64,000 nt of DNA from Flavobacterium johnsoniae (GCF_030388325.1 NZ_CP103794.1:2170001-2234000); one strand, 5' to 3'. Positions 54,297-63,820 are shown, numbered from the stretch's first letter. Notes: generated by a model from the sequence alone, not told the origin. Program-made: numbers and translations.

Positions 54297-54330
54297 GTGT
54301 AACATTTTGGATTTATCTGCGTCTATTAAT
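54297..54330 (+). promoter_or_regulatory. ECF-sigma-like promoter motif upstream of the second ankyrin gene
   Basis: GTGTAAC (54297-54303), 16 bases, then CGTCTATTAAT (54320-54330) repeats the motif of 53055-53089. It is 177 bases before the ATG at 54507, farther than for the first paralog. It lies in the 385-base gap 54122-54506. Confidence 0.5.
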
Positions 54331-54422
54331 GTAAATCTAATCAATTTGGTAACGTTAAGTTCTTAATTATTATGGTTTTATTAAGCAAATGTTAAGTATT
54401 AGTTAAAACATGGTACTTTGTA

Positions 54423-54452
54423 TTGCATAATACGATTAAATAATTACCTTTG
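54423..54452 (+). promoter_or_regulatory. housekeeping-type promoter of the second ankyrin gene
   Basis: TTG (54423-54425), 19 bases, then TACCTTTG (54445-54452) fits the Bacteroidota consensus exactly. It is 54 bases before the ATG at 54507 and independent of the ECF-like motif. Confidence 0.7.
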
Positions 54453-54506
54453 AAATAGAAATTAAAAATCATCAATAAATCAATCATTTAACAACAATCA
54501 ATCATT

Positions 54507-54884
54507 ATGAAAAAATCAGTTATTATTTTAGGAGTAGCCTTATTATCATTAGGAAATGTAGCAATGGCTTCAAACGGAGTTTCATCTTTAGAAAATAAAG
54601 TTGAACGCACTAAAATCTATACATCACCTTTAACAGTTGCAATTAGTAAAGGAGATCTTGAAACAGTAAAGAAATTTATTGAGTACGGAGTAGACGTAAA
54701 CCAAATGTCTGAAGATCTTTCACCACTAATGATGGCTGCACGTTATAACAAGGTAGAAATTATTAAAGTTTTATTAGCGAATGGAGCACGTGCTAATGAT
54801 AAAAATGAAAGAGGATTAACCGCATTAAAATATGCAGAATTATCAAACGCTAAAGATGCAATTGCAATTCTAAAGAGTTTGTAA
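54507..54884 (+). CDS. exported ankyrin-repeat protein, paralog 2
   Basis: A 125-residue protein with signal peptide (SVIILGVALLSLGNVAMA) and ankyrin repeats (PLTVAISKGDLETVKKFIEY, SPLMMAARYNKVEIIKVLLA, TALKYAELSNAKDAIAILK). It is clearly a paralog of the protein at 53129 with the same layout, down to the ASN start of the mature part. The leader regions are also similar (CAATCAATCAT before the ATG). It carries both an ECF-like and a housekeeping-like promoter, whereas its paralog shows only the former. The partner is unknown. Confidence 0.82.
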   Translation: MKKSVIILGVALLSLGNVAMASNGVSSLENKVERTKIYTSPLTVAISKGDLETVKKFIEYGVDVNQMSEDLSPLMMAARYNKVEIIKVLLANGARANDKNERGLTALKYAELSNAKDAIAILKSL

Positions 54885-54914
54885 TAAACAGTTTAAGACT
54901 TTGAGTTAGTGAAC

Positions 54915-54945
54915 AAAATGACCTTTCTGAGCAAAAGGTCATTTT
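54915..54945 (+). terminator. intrinsic terminator after ankyrin paralog 2
   Basis: AAAATGACCTTT (54915-54926) pairs with AAAGGTCATTTT (54934-54945) across a seven-base loop, with more T after it. Confidence 0.85.
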
Positions 54946-54986
54946 TTTTGCTTTATATTTTCTTTTTATCAATTAGTGAAAACAAA

Positions 54987-55014
54987 AAAGCACCATTACA
55001 AGAATGATGCTTTT
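54987..55014 (-). terminator. probable terminator of the second efflux operon
   Basis: An AAAGCACCATT / AATGATGCTTT stem has one internal mismatch and a five-base loop. It lies 51 bases past the pump's stop in the minus direction. Confidence 0.5.
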
Positions 55015-55064
55015 CCTTTTTTAAACCCAACAATTGATTTAAAAAAATCTAAAAAAATAAATTA

Positions 55065-58000
55065 TTATTCGATTGGTACATGTTTCTTACGATTGAATAC
55101 CCAAAATAGAATTGGGAAAACCAATAATGTCAAAACTGTTGCTGTTATCAAACCTCCGATGATTACTATGGCAAGAGGTTTTTGTGATTCTGAACCAATT
55201 CCTGTAGAAATTGCTGCAGGCATTAATCCTATAGAAGCCATTAAAGCAGTCATTACTACGGCTCTTGTTCGTGCTTTTACTCCCATAAAAATGGATTCTT
55301 CGAGCGTAAACTTGGCCTTTAAATTATGATGGAATTCAGATATAAGAATTACACCATTTTGAATACAAATTCCTAAAAGGGCAATAAAACCAACTCCAGC
55401 CGAGATTCCGAAATTCATTCCAGTAATATGCAGCGCAATAATTCCACCAATTATGGCAAACGGAACATTGGCTAAAACAAGAAGAGAATCTTTAAAGTTT
55501 CCAAACAATATAAATAATAGAACAAAAATTCCAATTAAACTGATTGGTACAACCTGAGCCAAACGCGCACTTGCACGAACTTGATTTTCAAATTCTCCTG
55601 TCCAACCTGTTGTATATCCTGCAGGAAGTTTCAATTTATTTACTTTTGCTTGAGCTTCGGCAATTGTACTTCCTAAATCTCGATCACGAACAGAGAACTT
55701 TACTCCAATAAAACGTTTGGTGTTATCTCTATAAATAAATGCTGGACCTGTGATTGTTTTAATATCACAAATTTCTTTTAAAGGAATTTTTACACCACTA
55801 ATGGTTGGTACTTTAATTTCTTCTAAATCTTTTTCATCTTTTCTGTATTCTTTAGAAAAACGAACTCGAACATCAAATTTCTTTTCGTCTTCATATTTTT
55901 CAGTTGCTGTTTTTCCTCCAAAAGCTAATTCTAAAACAGCTTGAGCATCACTTAATGTTACGCCGTAAGCTGCCATTTTTTCACGATCTAAGATTACACT
56001 TATCTCTGGCTGACCCACATTTCGAAGAATTCCCGCATCTTTTATACCTGGAATATCTTTAATTTGAGATAAAACTTCATTGGCAAGCTGATCCAATTTA
56101 TTTAAATCGTCTCCGTAAATTTTTACCGCATTCGAAGCTTTAAATCCAGCAACGGATTCTGCAACGTTATCAATTACTGGTTGCGAATAATTATACGTAA
56201 TTCCTTGATGAACTTTCAGTTTATTATCCATTTCATTGATTAATTCATCCATCGAAATCTTACGTTTCCATTCTGCTTTTGGCAATAAATCAACCTGAAG
56301 CTGAATGAATCCAAAACCATTTGGATCGGTTCCATCATTACTACGACCGGTTTGAGACAACACTTTTTTCACTTCAGGAAAACTTTCTAAGTCTTTTCTA
56401 ATCATTGCTGCCGTTTTAACACTTTCTGGAAGCGAAGTACTCATTGGTAATTCTGCTGTAACCCATAAAGCTCCTTCATTTAATTGCGGTAAAAATTCTG
56501 TTCCTAAGAAACCAGCAGAAAAGAAAACCGCAGCCAATAATCCTGTAGAAGCAATTAAAGTTTGAATTTTATGTTTAAAGGTCCACGCAAATCCTTTAGA
56601 AACAATTCTGTCCCAAAAATTCACAAATGGGTTATGTTTTTCTTTCACATTTTTATTTAATAAAATATGAGAAAGAACCGGAACCAAAGTCAAAGTGAAA
56701 ATTAATGCTCCAAGTAACGCAAAACCTAAAGTAAAGGCTAGGGGAGAAAACATTTTTCCTTCTACTTTCTGGAATGAGAAAATAGGAAGTAAAGCTGTAA
56801 TAATAATCAGTTTTGAGAAAAAGATGGCTTTACCCATTTCAGTTCCTGTTTTTTTGATTAAGCTTCCTTTGGCAATTTTATTAAATTTCTCCATTCCCAA
56901 TTGATGCGCTCGATGATCTAAGACGACAAATAATCCTTCGACCATTACGACGGCACCATCAATGATAATTCCGAAATCGACTGCACCTAAACTTAATAAG
57001 TTGGCGCTCATACCCATCATTTTCAAACATAAAAAGGCAAATAACAGAGAAAGCGGAATTACAATTGATACCGTAAAAGTGGTTCTCCAATCGGCCATAA
57101 AAAGGAATACTACGACTGTAACCAGAATAATACCTTCAAATAAATTGTGCATTACGGTTTCGGTCGTGAAATTCATCAAATTATCACGATCGTAAAAAGT
57201 CTCAATTTTAATATCTTTCGGAAGAACATTATCGTTTAAGTCTTGAATTTTCGCTTTAATTAAAGCCAAAGTTTCCTGCGGATTTTCGCCTTTTCGCATC
57301 ACAACAATTCCTTCTACGGCATCGTCATTATTTCCTAAACCAGTTTGTCCAACTCTTGGCATTGAACTTTCGTAAACTTCTGCCAAGTTTTTAACCAAAA
57401 TCGGATTTCCTCCAGCATCGTCTACAATAATATTTCCAATATCTTCTTTAGACTTCAATAAACCAACTCCACGAACAACAAATGCTTGTCCATTTTTCTC
57501 AATAACGTCACCGCCAACATTTAAGTTGCCTGCATTTACGGCATTATAAACTTGCAAAGGCGTAATATTATATTTGGCTAATTTGATAGGATCAACTCCA
57601 ACTTCATAAGTTTTAGTTTGTCCTCCAAAAACGTTTAAATCGGCAACACCAGGAAGAGAGCGTAATTGTTTGTCAATTACCCAGTTTTGGTAAGTCAATA
57701 ATTCTCTACTGTCTCTGCTGTTACTTTTTACAATGTATCTGAAAATTTCTCCAGTTGGACCATAAGGCGGCTGAACATCTGGTTCAACATCATCTGGAAG
57801 CGAAACATTTTTAAGTAAATTGTTTACCTGAAAACGCGCAAAAGTATCATCAACACCATCATCAAAAATGATTTTTATAACCGATAAACCGAACATAGTA
57901 ATACTTCTCACACTTGTTTTCTTCTGAACAGAGTTCATCGAAATTTCAATCGGAGACGTTACAAAACGTTCTACTTCTTCGGCACTTTTTCCGTTCCACT

Positions 58001-58163
58001 GTGTGATAATAATAATTTGCGTATTGGTAACGTCTGGAAAGGCGTCAATAGGCATATTTTTGAAAGAAATAAATCCCGCAACAGCCAATAATCCAACCCA
58101 AAAGAAGGTAAATGCTTTATTCTTAAGCGAAAAAGCAATAATATTTTTTATGAATTTGTTCAT
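55065..58163 (-). CDS. CzcA-type heavy-metal RND pump
   Basis: A 1032-residue inner-membrane pump with 12 membrane segments and two large periplasmic loops. The fourth helix carries DFGxxxDGxxxxxE (D396, D402, E409), the divalent-metal (Zn/Co/Cd/Ni) type. It is the same family as the pump part at 20874 but not fused to a channel. Its genes are ordered TolC, adaptor, pump on the minus strand, and it starts three bases after the adaptor's stop, so it is the last gene of this operon. Confidence 0.93.
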   Translation of the reverse strand: MNKFIKNIIAFSLKNKAFTFFWVGLLAVAGFISFKNMPIDAFPDVTNTQIIIITQWNGKSAEEVERFVTSPIEISMNSVQKKTSVRSITMFGLSVIKIIFDDGVDDTFARFQVNNLLKNVSLPDDVEPDVQPPYGPTGEIFRYIVKSNSRDSRELLTYQNWVIDKQLRSLPGVADLNVFGGQTKTYEVGVDPIKLAKYNITPLQVYNAVNAGNLNVGGDVIEKNGQAFVVRGVGLLKSKEDIGNIIVDDAGGNPILVKNLAEVYESSMPRVGQTGLGNNDDAVEGIVVMRKGENPQETLALIKAKIQDLNDNVLPKDIKIETFYDRDNLMNFTTETVMHNLFEGIILVTVVVFLFMADWRTTFTVSIVIPLSLLFAFLCLKMMGMSANLLSLGAVDFGIIIDGAVVMVEGLFVVLDHRAHQLGMEKFNKIAKGSLIKKTGTEMGKAIFFSKLIIITALLPIFSFQKVEGKMFSPLAFTLGFALLGALIFTLTLVPVLSHILLNKNVKEKHNPFVNFWDRIVSKGFAWTFKHKIQTLIASTGLLAAVFFSAGFLGTEFLPQLNEGALWVTAELPMSTSLPESVKTAAMIRKDLESFPEVKKVLSQTGRSNDGTDPNGFGFIQLQVDLLPKAEWKRKISMDELINEMDNKLKVHQGITYNYSQPVIDNVAESVAGFKASNAVKIYGDDLNKLDQLANEVLSQIKDIPGIKDAGILRNVGQPEISVILDREKMAAYGVTLSDAQAVLELAFGGKTATEKYEDEKKFDVRVRFSKEYRKDEKDLEEIKVPTISGVKIPLKEICDIKTITGPAFIYRDNTKRFIGVKFSVRDRDLGSTIAEAQAKVNKLKLPAGYTTGWTGEFENQVRASARLAQVVPISLIGIFVLLFILFGNFKDSLLVLANVPFAIIGGIIALHITGMNFGISAGVGFIALLGICIQNGVILISEFHHNLKAKFTLEESIFMGVKARTRAVVMTALMASIGLMPAAISTGIGSESQKPLAIVIIGGLITATVLTLLVFPILFWVFNRKKHVPIE

Positions 58164-58166
58164 GTC

Positions 58167-59252
58167 TTAATTATTTAAAGCACCATAAATAAACAGCTGA
58201 TTGTTTGTGATTACTTTCTCGTTTTCTTTTAATCCGCTTGAGATATAAGTTGTATCTCCAACTACTCGGTATACTTCAACTTGTCTGGTTTCTATATTAT
58301 TACGGTCTTTAAATACCACAACAAAGTTTTTACTTTTATCAAACACAATTGCTTTACTTGGTACAGCTATCATATTTTGATTTTCATTAAAAGACAATTT
58401 AATATTGGCATTCATATCTGGTTTAAGAAGATAATCTGGATTATTTAATTTAATTCTTGCCTGCATTGCTTTTGTTTCAGGATCAATCACATTGTAAATT
58501 TTGTCTACTTTTCCATTAAAAGTTTTGTCAGGATAACTTAAAGTTGTCACGGCAGCAGAAGTTCCAAGTTTTACTTTATTGATATCAATTTCATTAATGT
58601 TTGCCATTGCCCAAACTTCGCTGATTTCTGCAATGTCAAAAATGTTCTCAGAACGATCATTACGCAAAAGCATATCTTGATTGATGCTTTTTTGAATAAT
58701 AAAGCCGCTTATCGGAGCTGTAACTTCATAAATAGATCCAGCTTTAATATTATAAATTTTATAAGTTTCTTGAATTTTACTCAATTGAGACTGCGCTTTA
58801 TTGACTTCAGATTTTGCTTGAAGAACATCGCTTTCAGAATTTAATTTTCCGTCAAATAATTCTTGAGCTACTTTCAAATTGTTTTTTGCAACAAGTAAAT
58901 CACTTTTAGCATCAATTGATTGTTTTTCAAAATCGGCAACATCGGTACTTTTTATAGTTGCTAGAACTTGTCCTTTTTTGACATAATCACCAAGTTCAAC
59001 GTTTACTTTCATAACATTTCCACCAACTAGTGGATAAACGTCAATCATTTTATTGTTGTCAGCTGTAATTTTTCCGTAAAAACTTAGTTCATTTTTTAAG
59101 GGCAACATTTCCGCATTTGCAGTAGTTGTCGTTTTCAGCATATCGTTACTTAAAACAAAAGAAGTATTTGTTTCAGGATTTTCAACTTCTTTTTTGCAGC
59201 TTGTCAGAGATAGACTTACAATTGCGATTCCTAAGAATAATATATGTTTCAT
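58167..59252 (-). CDS. RND efflux adaptor lipoprotein
   Basis: A 361-residue periplasmic membrane-fusion protein. A lipoprotein signal (FLGIAIVSLSLTSCKKE, lipidated Cys about residue 19) leads into the barrel-lipoyl-hairpin order: VYPLVGGNVMKVNVELGDYV, YLVAKNNLKVAQELFDG-like hairpin, then VTAPISGFIIQKS. It bridges TolC and pump. It follows the TolC gene by 13 bases. Confidence 0.9.
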   Translation of the reverse strand: MKHILFLGIAIVSLSLTSCKKEVENPETNTSFVLSNDMLKTTTTANAEMLPLKNELSFYGKITADNNKMIDVYPLVGGNVMKVNVELGDYVKKGQVLATIKSTDVADFEKQSIDAKSDLLVAKNNLKVAQELFDGKLNSESDVLQAKSEVNKAQSQLSKIQETYKIYNIKAGSIYEVTAPISGFIIQKSINQDMLLRNDRSENIFDIAEISEVWAMANINEIDINKVKLGTSAAVTTLSYPDKTFNGKVDKIYNVIDPETKAMQARIKLNNPDYLLKPDMNANIKLSFNENQNMIAVPSKAIVFDKSKNFVVVFKDRNNIETRQVEVYRVVGDTTYISSGLKENEKVITNNQLFIYGALNN

Positions 59253-59265
59253 TTCTATAATTTTT

Positions 59266-60513
59266 TTAAAATAAATCTTTGTTGATGGTACTGTTTAATT
59301 CTTCGCCAGCTATTACGACTTTCTTCTTCAATTCGTTTAGCTGAATTATCGCTTGATTGTAGCTTTCCATAAAATCGGTGAATTCTAAAAGGCTGACATT
59401 TCGTTTTTGGAAATTCGTTAGCATTCCGTTATAAACAGCTTCAAAGTCAGAATTTACAGTAGGTTTAATTACAGAATAGTTTTGTCTAGATTCATCCCAT
59501 TTAGTCCATGCAGCAGTAATTTCTGTTTGTAGTTGCAATTCAAAATTTTGTTTTTCAATTTTTGACTGTTCTAAAATAGTTTGAGCATATTTAATGTTCC
59601 CTTTGTTTTTGTTCCAAAGAGGCAACGGAATTCCAACGCTCACATTTGCTTCACGATTAAAAGCTCCACTTCGTTGATCGTAATTTGCACCAAATGTGAT
59701 ATCAGGAACAGAAAGAGATTTTTGCCATTTAACGTTTAATTCATTAGCATCAATTTCTTTTTGTTTGGCTAAATAATCGGGACGATTCGCTATTGCTTGC
59801 TCTTCAAAACCTTTAAGATCAAAGTCAATAACTTTTAAATATTTATTAGAATCATCTTTGCTAACTTGAGGAATTACATTTTCAGTTTCATTCATTAGAA
59901 GTTTCAAATTAGCTTGCTCTTCAATATTATCGTTTATTACTTCTAAGCGCTCATTTTTAAAATTAAGATACAACGACTGTAAACGAACAACATCTTTAAG
60001 CGGAATATTCCCTTTTTGCGCTTGAATAGAATACGAATTAATCAAGTTTTCTATGTGAGCCAATTGCTTATCTGTGTTTTCAAGATTTTTAGAATTGTAA
60101 TACACCGTGTAAAAACTTTTACGCAATTGAAATTTTAAAGTTCGAAGCAAATCATTAAACTGAAGCTCTGCTAATTTTTCATTTGCTTGAGCTAGTTTTA
60201 CTTCATTTCGTTTTTTTCCGCCAAGGTAAATAAGCTGTTCGATAGCAAAGACTTTTTGACCTTCTTTACCAATATCAAAAAACTTATCTCGTTCTGGATT
60301 ATAGGCATTTAATTCTGCCGAAATGGTCGGATTATCCCAAATACGAGCTTGAATCGTTAGGGCTTTAGAAGCATCAATATTATACTGAGATGCCAATAAA
60401 AATAGATTCTTTTTTAAAAATTGGGTTTCACAGTCTTGAAGAGTAACTGTTTTTTGAGCTATTGCAGCTTGATTGAGAAGTGCAAATAACAGCAGTGCGA
60501 ATAACTTTTTCAT
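59266..60513 (-). CDS. TolC-family outer-membrane channel
   Basis: A 415-residue outer-membrane efflux protein with a signal peptide (LFALLLFALLNQAAIAQ). Its two repeat halves form the long helical barrel (e.g. QLIYLGGKKRNEVKLAQANEKLAEL and VGIPLPLWNKNKGNIKYAQTILEQ, each shortened). This is the CusC/CzcC-like channel of the operon. It is the first structural gene after the two-component genes. The 84-base gap upstream holds a likely response-regulator site and promoter. Confidence 0.88.
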   Translation of the reverse strand: MKKLFALLLFALLNQAAIAQKTVTLQDCETQFLKKNLFLLASQYNIDASKALTIQARIWDNPTISAELNAYNPERDKFFDIGKEGQKVFAIEQLIYLGGKKRNEVKLAQANEKLAELQFNDLLRTLKFQLRKSFYTVYYNSKNLENTDKQLAHIENLINSYSIQAQKGNIPLKDVVRLQSLYLNFKNERLEVINDNIEEQANLKLLMNETENVIPQVSKDDSNKYLKVIDFDLKGFEEQAIANRPDYLAKQKEIDANELNVKWQKSLSVPDITFGANYDQRSGAFNREANVSVGIPLPLWNKNKGNIKYAQTILEQSKIEKQNFELQLQTEITAAWTKWDESRQNYSVIKPTVNSDFEAVYNGMLTNFQKRNVSLLEFTDFMESYNQAIIQLNELKKKVVIAGEELNSTINKDLF

Positions 60514-60533
60514 TGTATCATCTTTAATTTATA

Positions 60534-60593
60534 CAAATATGCTATCAACTGGCTTTAAGAGACCTTAAAATCTACCTTAAAAATAGCTTAAAA
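60534..60593 (-). promoter_or_regulatory. likely response-regulator site and promoter of the efflux operon
   Basis: Four direct repeats of a CTTAA core (CTTTAAG near 60553, CCTTAAAA at 60563-60570 and 60575-60582, GCTTAAAA at 60586-60593) are spaced 11-12 bases apart, one helical turn, as at OmpR/PhoB-type sites. Nearer the gene, minus-strand CATATTTG (60541-60534) matches seven of eight bases of TAnnTTTG. The start codon is at 60513. Confidence 0.5.
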
Positions 60594-60597
60594 AAGT

Positions 60598-61959
60598 TTA
60601 CAAATTAAAAAATAACTGAAATAAATTCGTGTTAATATTTGGTATTGAGTAGATTATGTTTGCTTTGTGTAAAGTTAATATCCTTTGAACAATTCTTAAA
60701 CCAAGCCCAAAACCTGAAGTTCCTTTAGAATTTTGCCCGCGCATAAAAGGTTGAAAAAGATTTTTTTGTTCTTCTTCACTTAATGTGTTTCCGGTATTAG
60801 AAACCGATACAATTAAATGGTAATGATCGGTGCTTATTTTTACTTTAGCCTGTTTGTTATCAGAGTAAACACAAGCATTTTTTAGAACATTCGTAAGAGC
60901 GATTTCTAAAAGATTTTTGTTTCCTTGTATTTCTAAGGCAGTATCAAGATTGTCACTTTCTTCAATTTCAAAAAGAATGACAAAATCCGGAAAAGCTTTA
61001 TTGATTTTTTCGATAGAAGAAAATAAGATTTCGTCTATTCGTTGCGTTTCGTGAGTTTCAGTTCTTTTATTGTCTATTTTAGAAAGAATAAGAAGAGAGT
61101 GAATTAATTCGCTTAAATGATTAACATCACTCAATATTCCATTTAAGAAAGATTTGTTTTTTGGTTGAATATCAGGATCAGAAATGGCATTTTCAATTTG
61201 CGAAGTCATTCGCGAAAGCGGTGTTCTTAATTCGTGAGAGGCGTGAGCTGTAAATTCCTTTTGTTTTTGGTACGAAATTTCAATTCGATCCATCATAAAA
61301 TTGAATTCATCCGCAATCAAATCAATTTCATTTTTACTGCTTTTAGATTCAATTCTGGTGTCTAGATTGTTTTCGTTTATATTTTTTATTTTTTGATGAA
61401 AATCATTCAACGGATTCATCAATTTTCTAACAGTAAAAGAAGTAATAACCCAACATAAACAAGTGAAGAAAATGTAAGATATAATTAAAGTGTAACGTAA
61501 AAAAAGCAATTTCTTTTTTCCGTAATCATCTGTCGCCGATATTAAGGCATAAAAATCTTTATCATTAGTATCATAAAAAACGCCATAAACTTCGTAATCG
61601 CCTTGCTGTTTAAAAAACGTTTTGTTTTTCTTTAAGTATTTTAAATCATCAACAGACCAATTAATTTTGGCATCGTCGATACTGCTGTAAATAAGTTTGT
61701 AATTAGAATCAAAAACTAAAGTCTTTTCATCGTATAATTTATTAATGGAATTTTGATCAATGATTTTTAAAAGCTGATTATCAACTTGTTTTACATTTAC
61801 CAACAATTTTATGTTAGACAAAGCCTTAATTTCTAAACGATCACGGAATTCTTCTTTTCTATAATTAGAATATAAAACAAATATCACAGTAGATGCCAGT
61901 CCAAAAAGAATGGTAAACAGCAAACTGACTAAAAGTGATATTCGATTTTTTAATGTCAT
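60598..61959 (-). CDS. HAMP sensor histidine kinase of the metal efflux operon
   Basis: A 453-residue membrane kinase. Two membrane segments (about 8-31 and 154-177) border a periplasmic sensor of about 120 residues. A HAMP linker follows (MNPLNDFHQKIKNINENNLD), then the H-box FTAHASHELRTPLSRM with H242, and the N- and G-boxes (TNVLKNACVYSD, GFGLGLRIVQRI). It resembles CusS/CzcS. It overlaps the response regulator by four bases (ATGA), and the pump operon follows. It would detect metal ions in the periplasm. Confidence 0.9.
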   Translation of the reverse strand: MTLKNRISLLVSLLFTILFGLASTVIFVLYSNYRKEEFRDRLEIKALSNIKLLVNVKQVDNQLLKIIDQNSINKLYDEKTLVFDSNYKLIYSSIDDAKINWSVDDLKYLKKNKTFFKQQGDYEVYGVFYDTNDKDFYALISATDDYGKKKLLFLRYTLIISYIFFTCLCWVITSFTVRKLMNPLNDFHQKIKNINENNLDTRIESKSSKNEIDLIADEFNFMMDRIEISYQKQKEFTAHASHELRTPLSRMTSQIENAISDPDIQPKNKSFLNGILSDVNHLSELIHSLLILSKIDNKRTETHETQRIDEILFSSIEKINKAFPDFVILFEIEESDNLDTALEIQGNKNLLEIALTNVLKNACVYSDNKQAKVKISTDHYHLIVSVSNTGNTLSEEEQKNLFQPFMRGQNSKGTSGFGLGLRIVQRILTLHKANIIYSIPNINTNLFQLFFNL

Positions 61960-62636
61960 TCCTGATCGCTTAAATAATATCCGTAGCCGACTTTGGTACG
62001 AATAAGTTTGGTTTCGTGATCTTTATCTATTTTTTTTCTTAAAAAGTTGATGTAAACTTCAATCGTATTCTGATTGGTTTCTATATGATAATCCCACAGT
62101 TTTTCGGCAATAAACTGTTTCGATAATACTTTTCCTTTTGCATGTGCGAGAATAAGAATCAACTTAAATTCTTTTGGTGTAAGTTTTATTTCTTCGCCAG
62201 ATCTAAAAACTTTCATTTCATCTTCGAAAATTTCCAAATCTTTAACCACTATTTTGTTCTCGATTTGCTGCGGCACTTCTTTTCTTCTCAAAAGAGATTG
62301 AACGCGAGCATACAATTCATCAAAATGAAATGGTTTTACCAGATAATCATCTGCGCCGCTATCAAAAGAAGACAATTTATCTTCAATTTCGCTAAAAGCA
62401 GTCAGCATAATAATAGGTGTTTTTTTGTCTATTTCTCGAATGCCTTTGCAAACTTCAATTCCGTTTATTCCAGGAACATTTATATCAAGAATTATAATAT
62501 CGTAATCATAAGGGAAATATTTTTTCAGTAAAAAAGTTCCATCATAATAAGGAGTACACTCGAATTCTTTAGATGCAAAGAATGTTGAGATTTCTTTAGA
62601 TAAAGTAAAATCGTCTTCGAGTAGTAGTATTTTCAT
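61956..62636 (-). CDS. OmpR-family response regulator of the metal efflux operon
   Basis: ATG at 62636 gives a 226-residue regulator. The receiver domain begins MKILLLEDDF, has the acidic pocket and phosphoryl Asp D51 (IIILDINVPG), and later VKPFHFDELYAR with K104 region. The C-terminal winged helix is OmpR-type (LTPKEFKLILILAHAKGKVL and the recognition TIEVYINFLRKKI). A TTG 18 bases upstream was rejected. It is the first gene of this transcript and likely binds the direct repeats upstream of the TolC gene. Confidence 0.92.
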   Translation of the reverse strand: MKILLLEDDFTLSKEISTFFASKEFECTPYYDGTFLLKKYFPYDYDIIILDINVPGINGIEVCKGIREIDKKTPIIMLTAFSEIEDKLSSFDSGADDYLVKPFHFDELYARVQSLLRRKEVPQQIENKIVVKDLEIFEDEMKVFRSGEEIKLTPKEFKLILILAHAKGKVLSKQFIAEKLWDYHIETNQNTIEVYINFLRKKIDKDHETKLIRTKVGYGYYLSDQE

Positions 62637-62652
62637 GTTAGTTTTTATTTGC

Positions 62653-62685
62653 AAATCTGGTCAAAATAAAATTCAGACCAGATTT
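62653..62685. other. inverted repeat upstream of the response regulator
   Basis: AAATCTGGTC (62653-62662) pairs with GACCAGATTT (62676-62685) across 13 bases. It lies between the M42 peptidase stop (62702) and the regulator start (62636). It may be a terminator for the peptidase or an operator for the two-component genes. Confidence 0.5.
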
Positions 62686-62701
62686 ACATTAAAGATACAT
62701 C

Positions 62702-63790
62702 TTATTTAAAATAAGAAAAAGTCTCGTTGTTTTCAATTTTTAGCAAAGACTCATAAATAAGCTGAATTACATTTTCAACATCATCTCTATGAACCATTTC
62801 TACAGTCGTATGCATGTAACGCAAAGGAAGAGAAATTAATGCCGATGGTACACCGCCGTTGCTGTAAGCAAAAGCATCAGTATCTGTACCTGTAGCACGA
62901 GATGTAGCGTGTCTTTGAAAAGGAATTTTATTGTTTTCAGCAGTATTTACAATTAAATCACGTAATTTATTTTGAATAGCAGGAGAATAACCAATAACAG
63001 GACCCTTACCCATTTTAAGATCTCCTTCAACTTTTTTATCAATCATTGGAGTAGTAGTGTCGTGACAAACATCGGTGACAATAGCAACATTTGGTTTGAT
63101 TCTGTGCGCAATCATTTCCGCTCCGCGAAGACCAATTTCTTCCTGAACAGAATTTACGATGTATAAACCAAAAGGAAGTTTTTTATTGTTTTCTTTTAAT
63201 AAACGAGCAACTTCAGCAATCATAAAACCACCCATTCTGTTGTCAATTGCACGACAGACAAATTTATTCTCATTCAAAATCATAAATTCATCCGGATAAG
63301 TAATCACGCAACCAACATGAACGCCTAAAGCTTCAACTTGTTCTTTGTTCTCACAACCCAAATCAATAAAGATATTGCTCAATTTCGGAATTTCTTCTTT
63401 ATCTCTTAAACGAGTATGAATGGCTGGCCAACCAAAAACGCCTTTAACAATTCCATTTTTAGTATGAATGTTAACTCTTTTCGAAGGCGCAATTTGATGA
63501 TCAGAACCACCATTTCTAATTACATAGATTAACCCATCATCTGTAATATAATTTACATACCAAGAAATTTCGTCCGCATGACCTTCAATAACAACTTTGT
63601 ACGGAGCATCAGGATTAATTACACCCACAGCTGTTCCGTAAGTATCAGTGATAAAAGTATCAACATAAGGCTCTAGATAATTCATCCAAAGCTTTTGTCC
63701 CTCGCTTTCGTAACCAGTAGGAGAGGCATTATTTAGGTAGCTTTCCAAGAAAGCGATAGAAGTATCTTTTAAAATAGATTTCGTGCTCAT
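62702..63790 (-). CDS. M42 family aminopeptidase
   Basis: A 362-residue metallopeptidase. The metal ligands appear in order: H71 (EGHADEI), D183 (AIDNRMGG), E217-E218 (SVQEEIGLRG), and D240 (VTDVCHD), with a further His near residue 330 (HTTVEMVHRDD). These match the two-zinc site of the M42/M18/M20-like family, which usually forms large oligomers that degrade peptides in the cytoplasm. It begins at ATG 63790 and is divergent from the gene at 63871. Confidence 0.92.
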   Translation of the reverse strand: MSTKSILKDTSIAFLESYLNNASPTGYESEGQKLWMNYLEPYVDTFITDTYGTAVGVINPDAPYKVVIEGHADEISWYVNYITDDGLIYVIRNGGSDHQIAPSKRVNIHTKNGIVKGVFGWPAIHTRLRDKEEIPKLSNIFIDLGCENKEQVEALGVHVGCVITYPDEFMILNENKFVCRAIDNRMGGFMIAEVARLLKENNKKLPFGLYIVNSVQEEIGLRGAEMIAHRIKPNVAIVTDVCHDTTTPMIDKKVEGDLKMGKGPVIGYSPAIQNKLRDLIVNTAENNKIPFQRHATSRATGTDTDAFAYSNGGVPSALISLPLRYMHTTVEMVHRDDVENVIQLIYESLLKIENNETFSYFK

Positions 63791-63812
63791 AAAATATTTT
63801 TTTGCTAAAATA

Positions 63813-63820
63813 TAAATTTG
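63813..63820 (+). promoter_or_regulatory. TAnnTTTG promoter element
   Basis: TAAATTTG matches the consensus, 51 bases before the ATG at 63871. Confidence 0.4.

Noticed and set aside
60553..60593. CRISPR-like spacing of repeats
   Set aside because: The repeats are only about eight bases and the gaps three to four bases, so they are regulatory direct repeats, not a CRISPR array.
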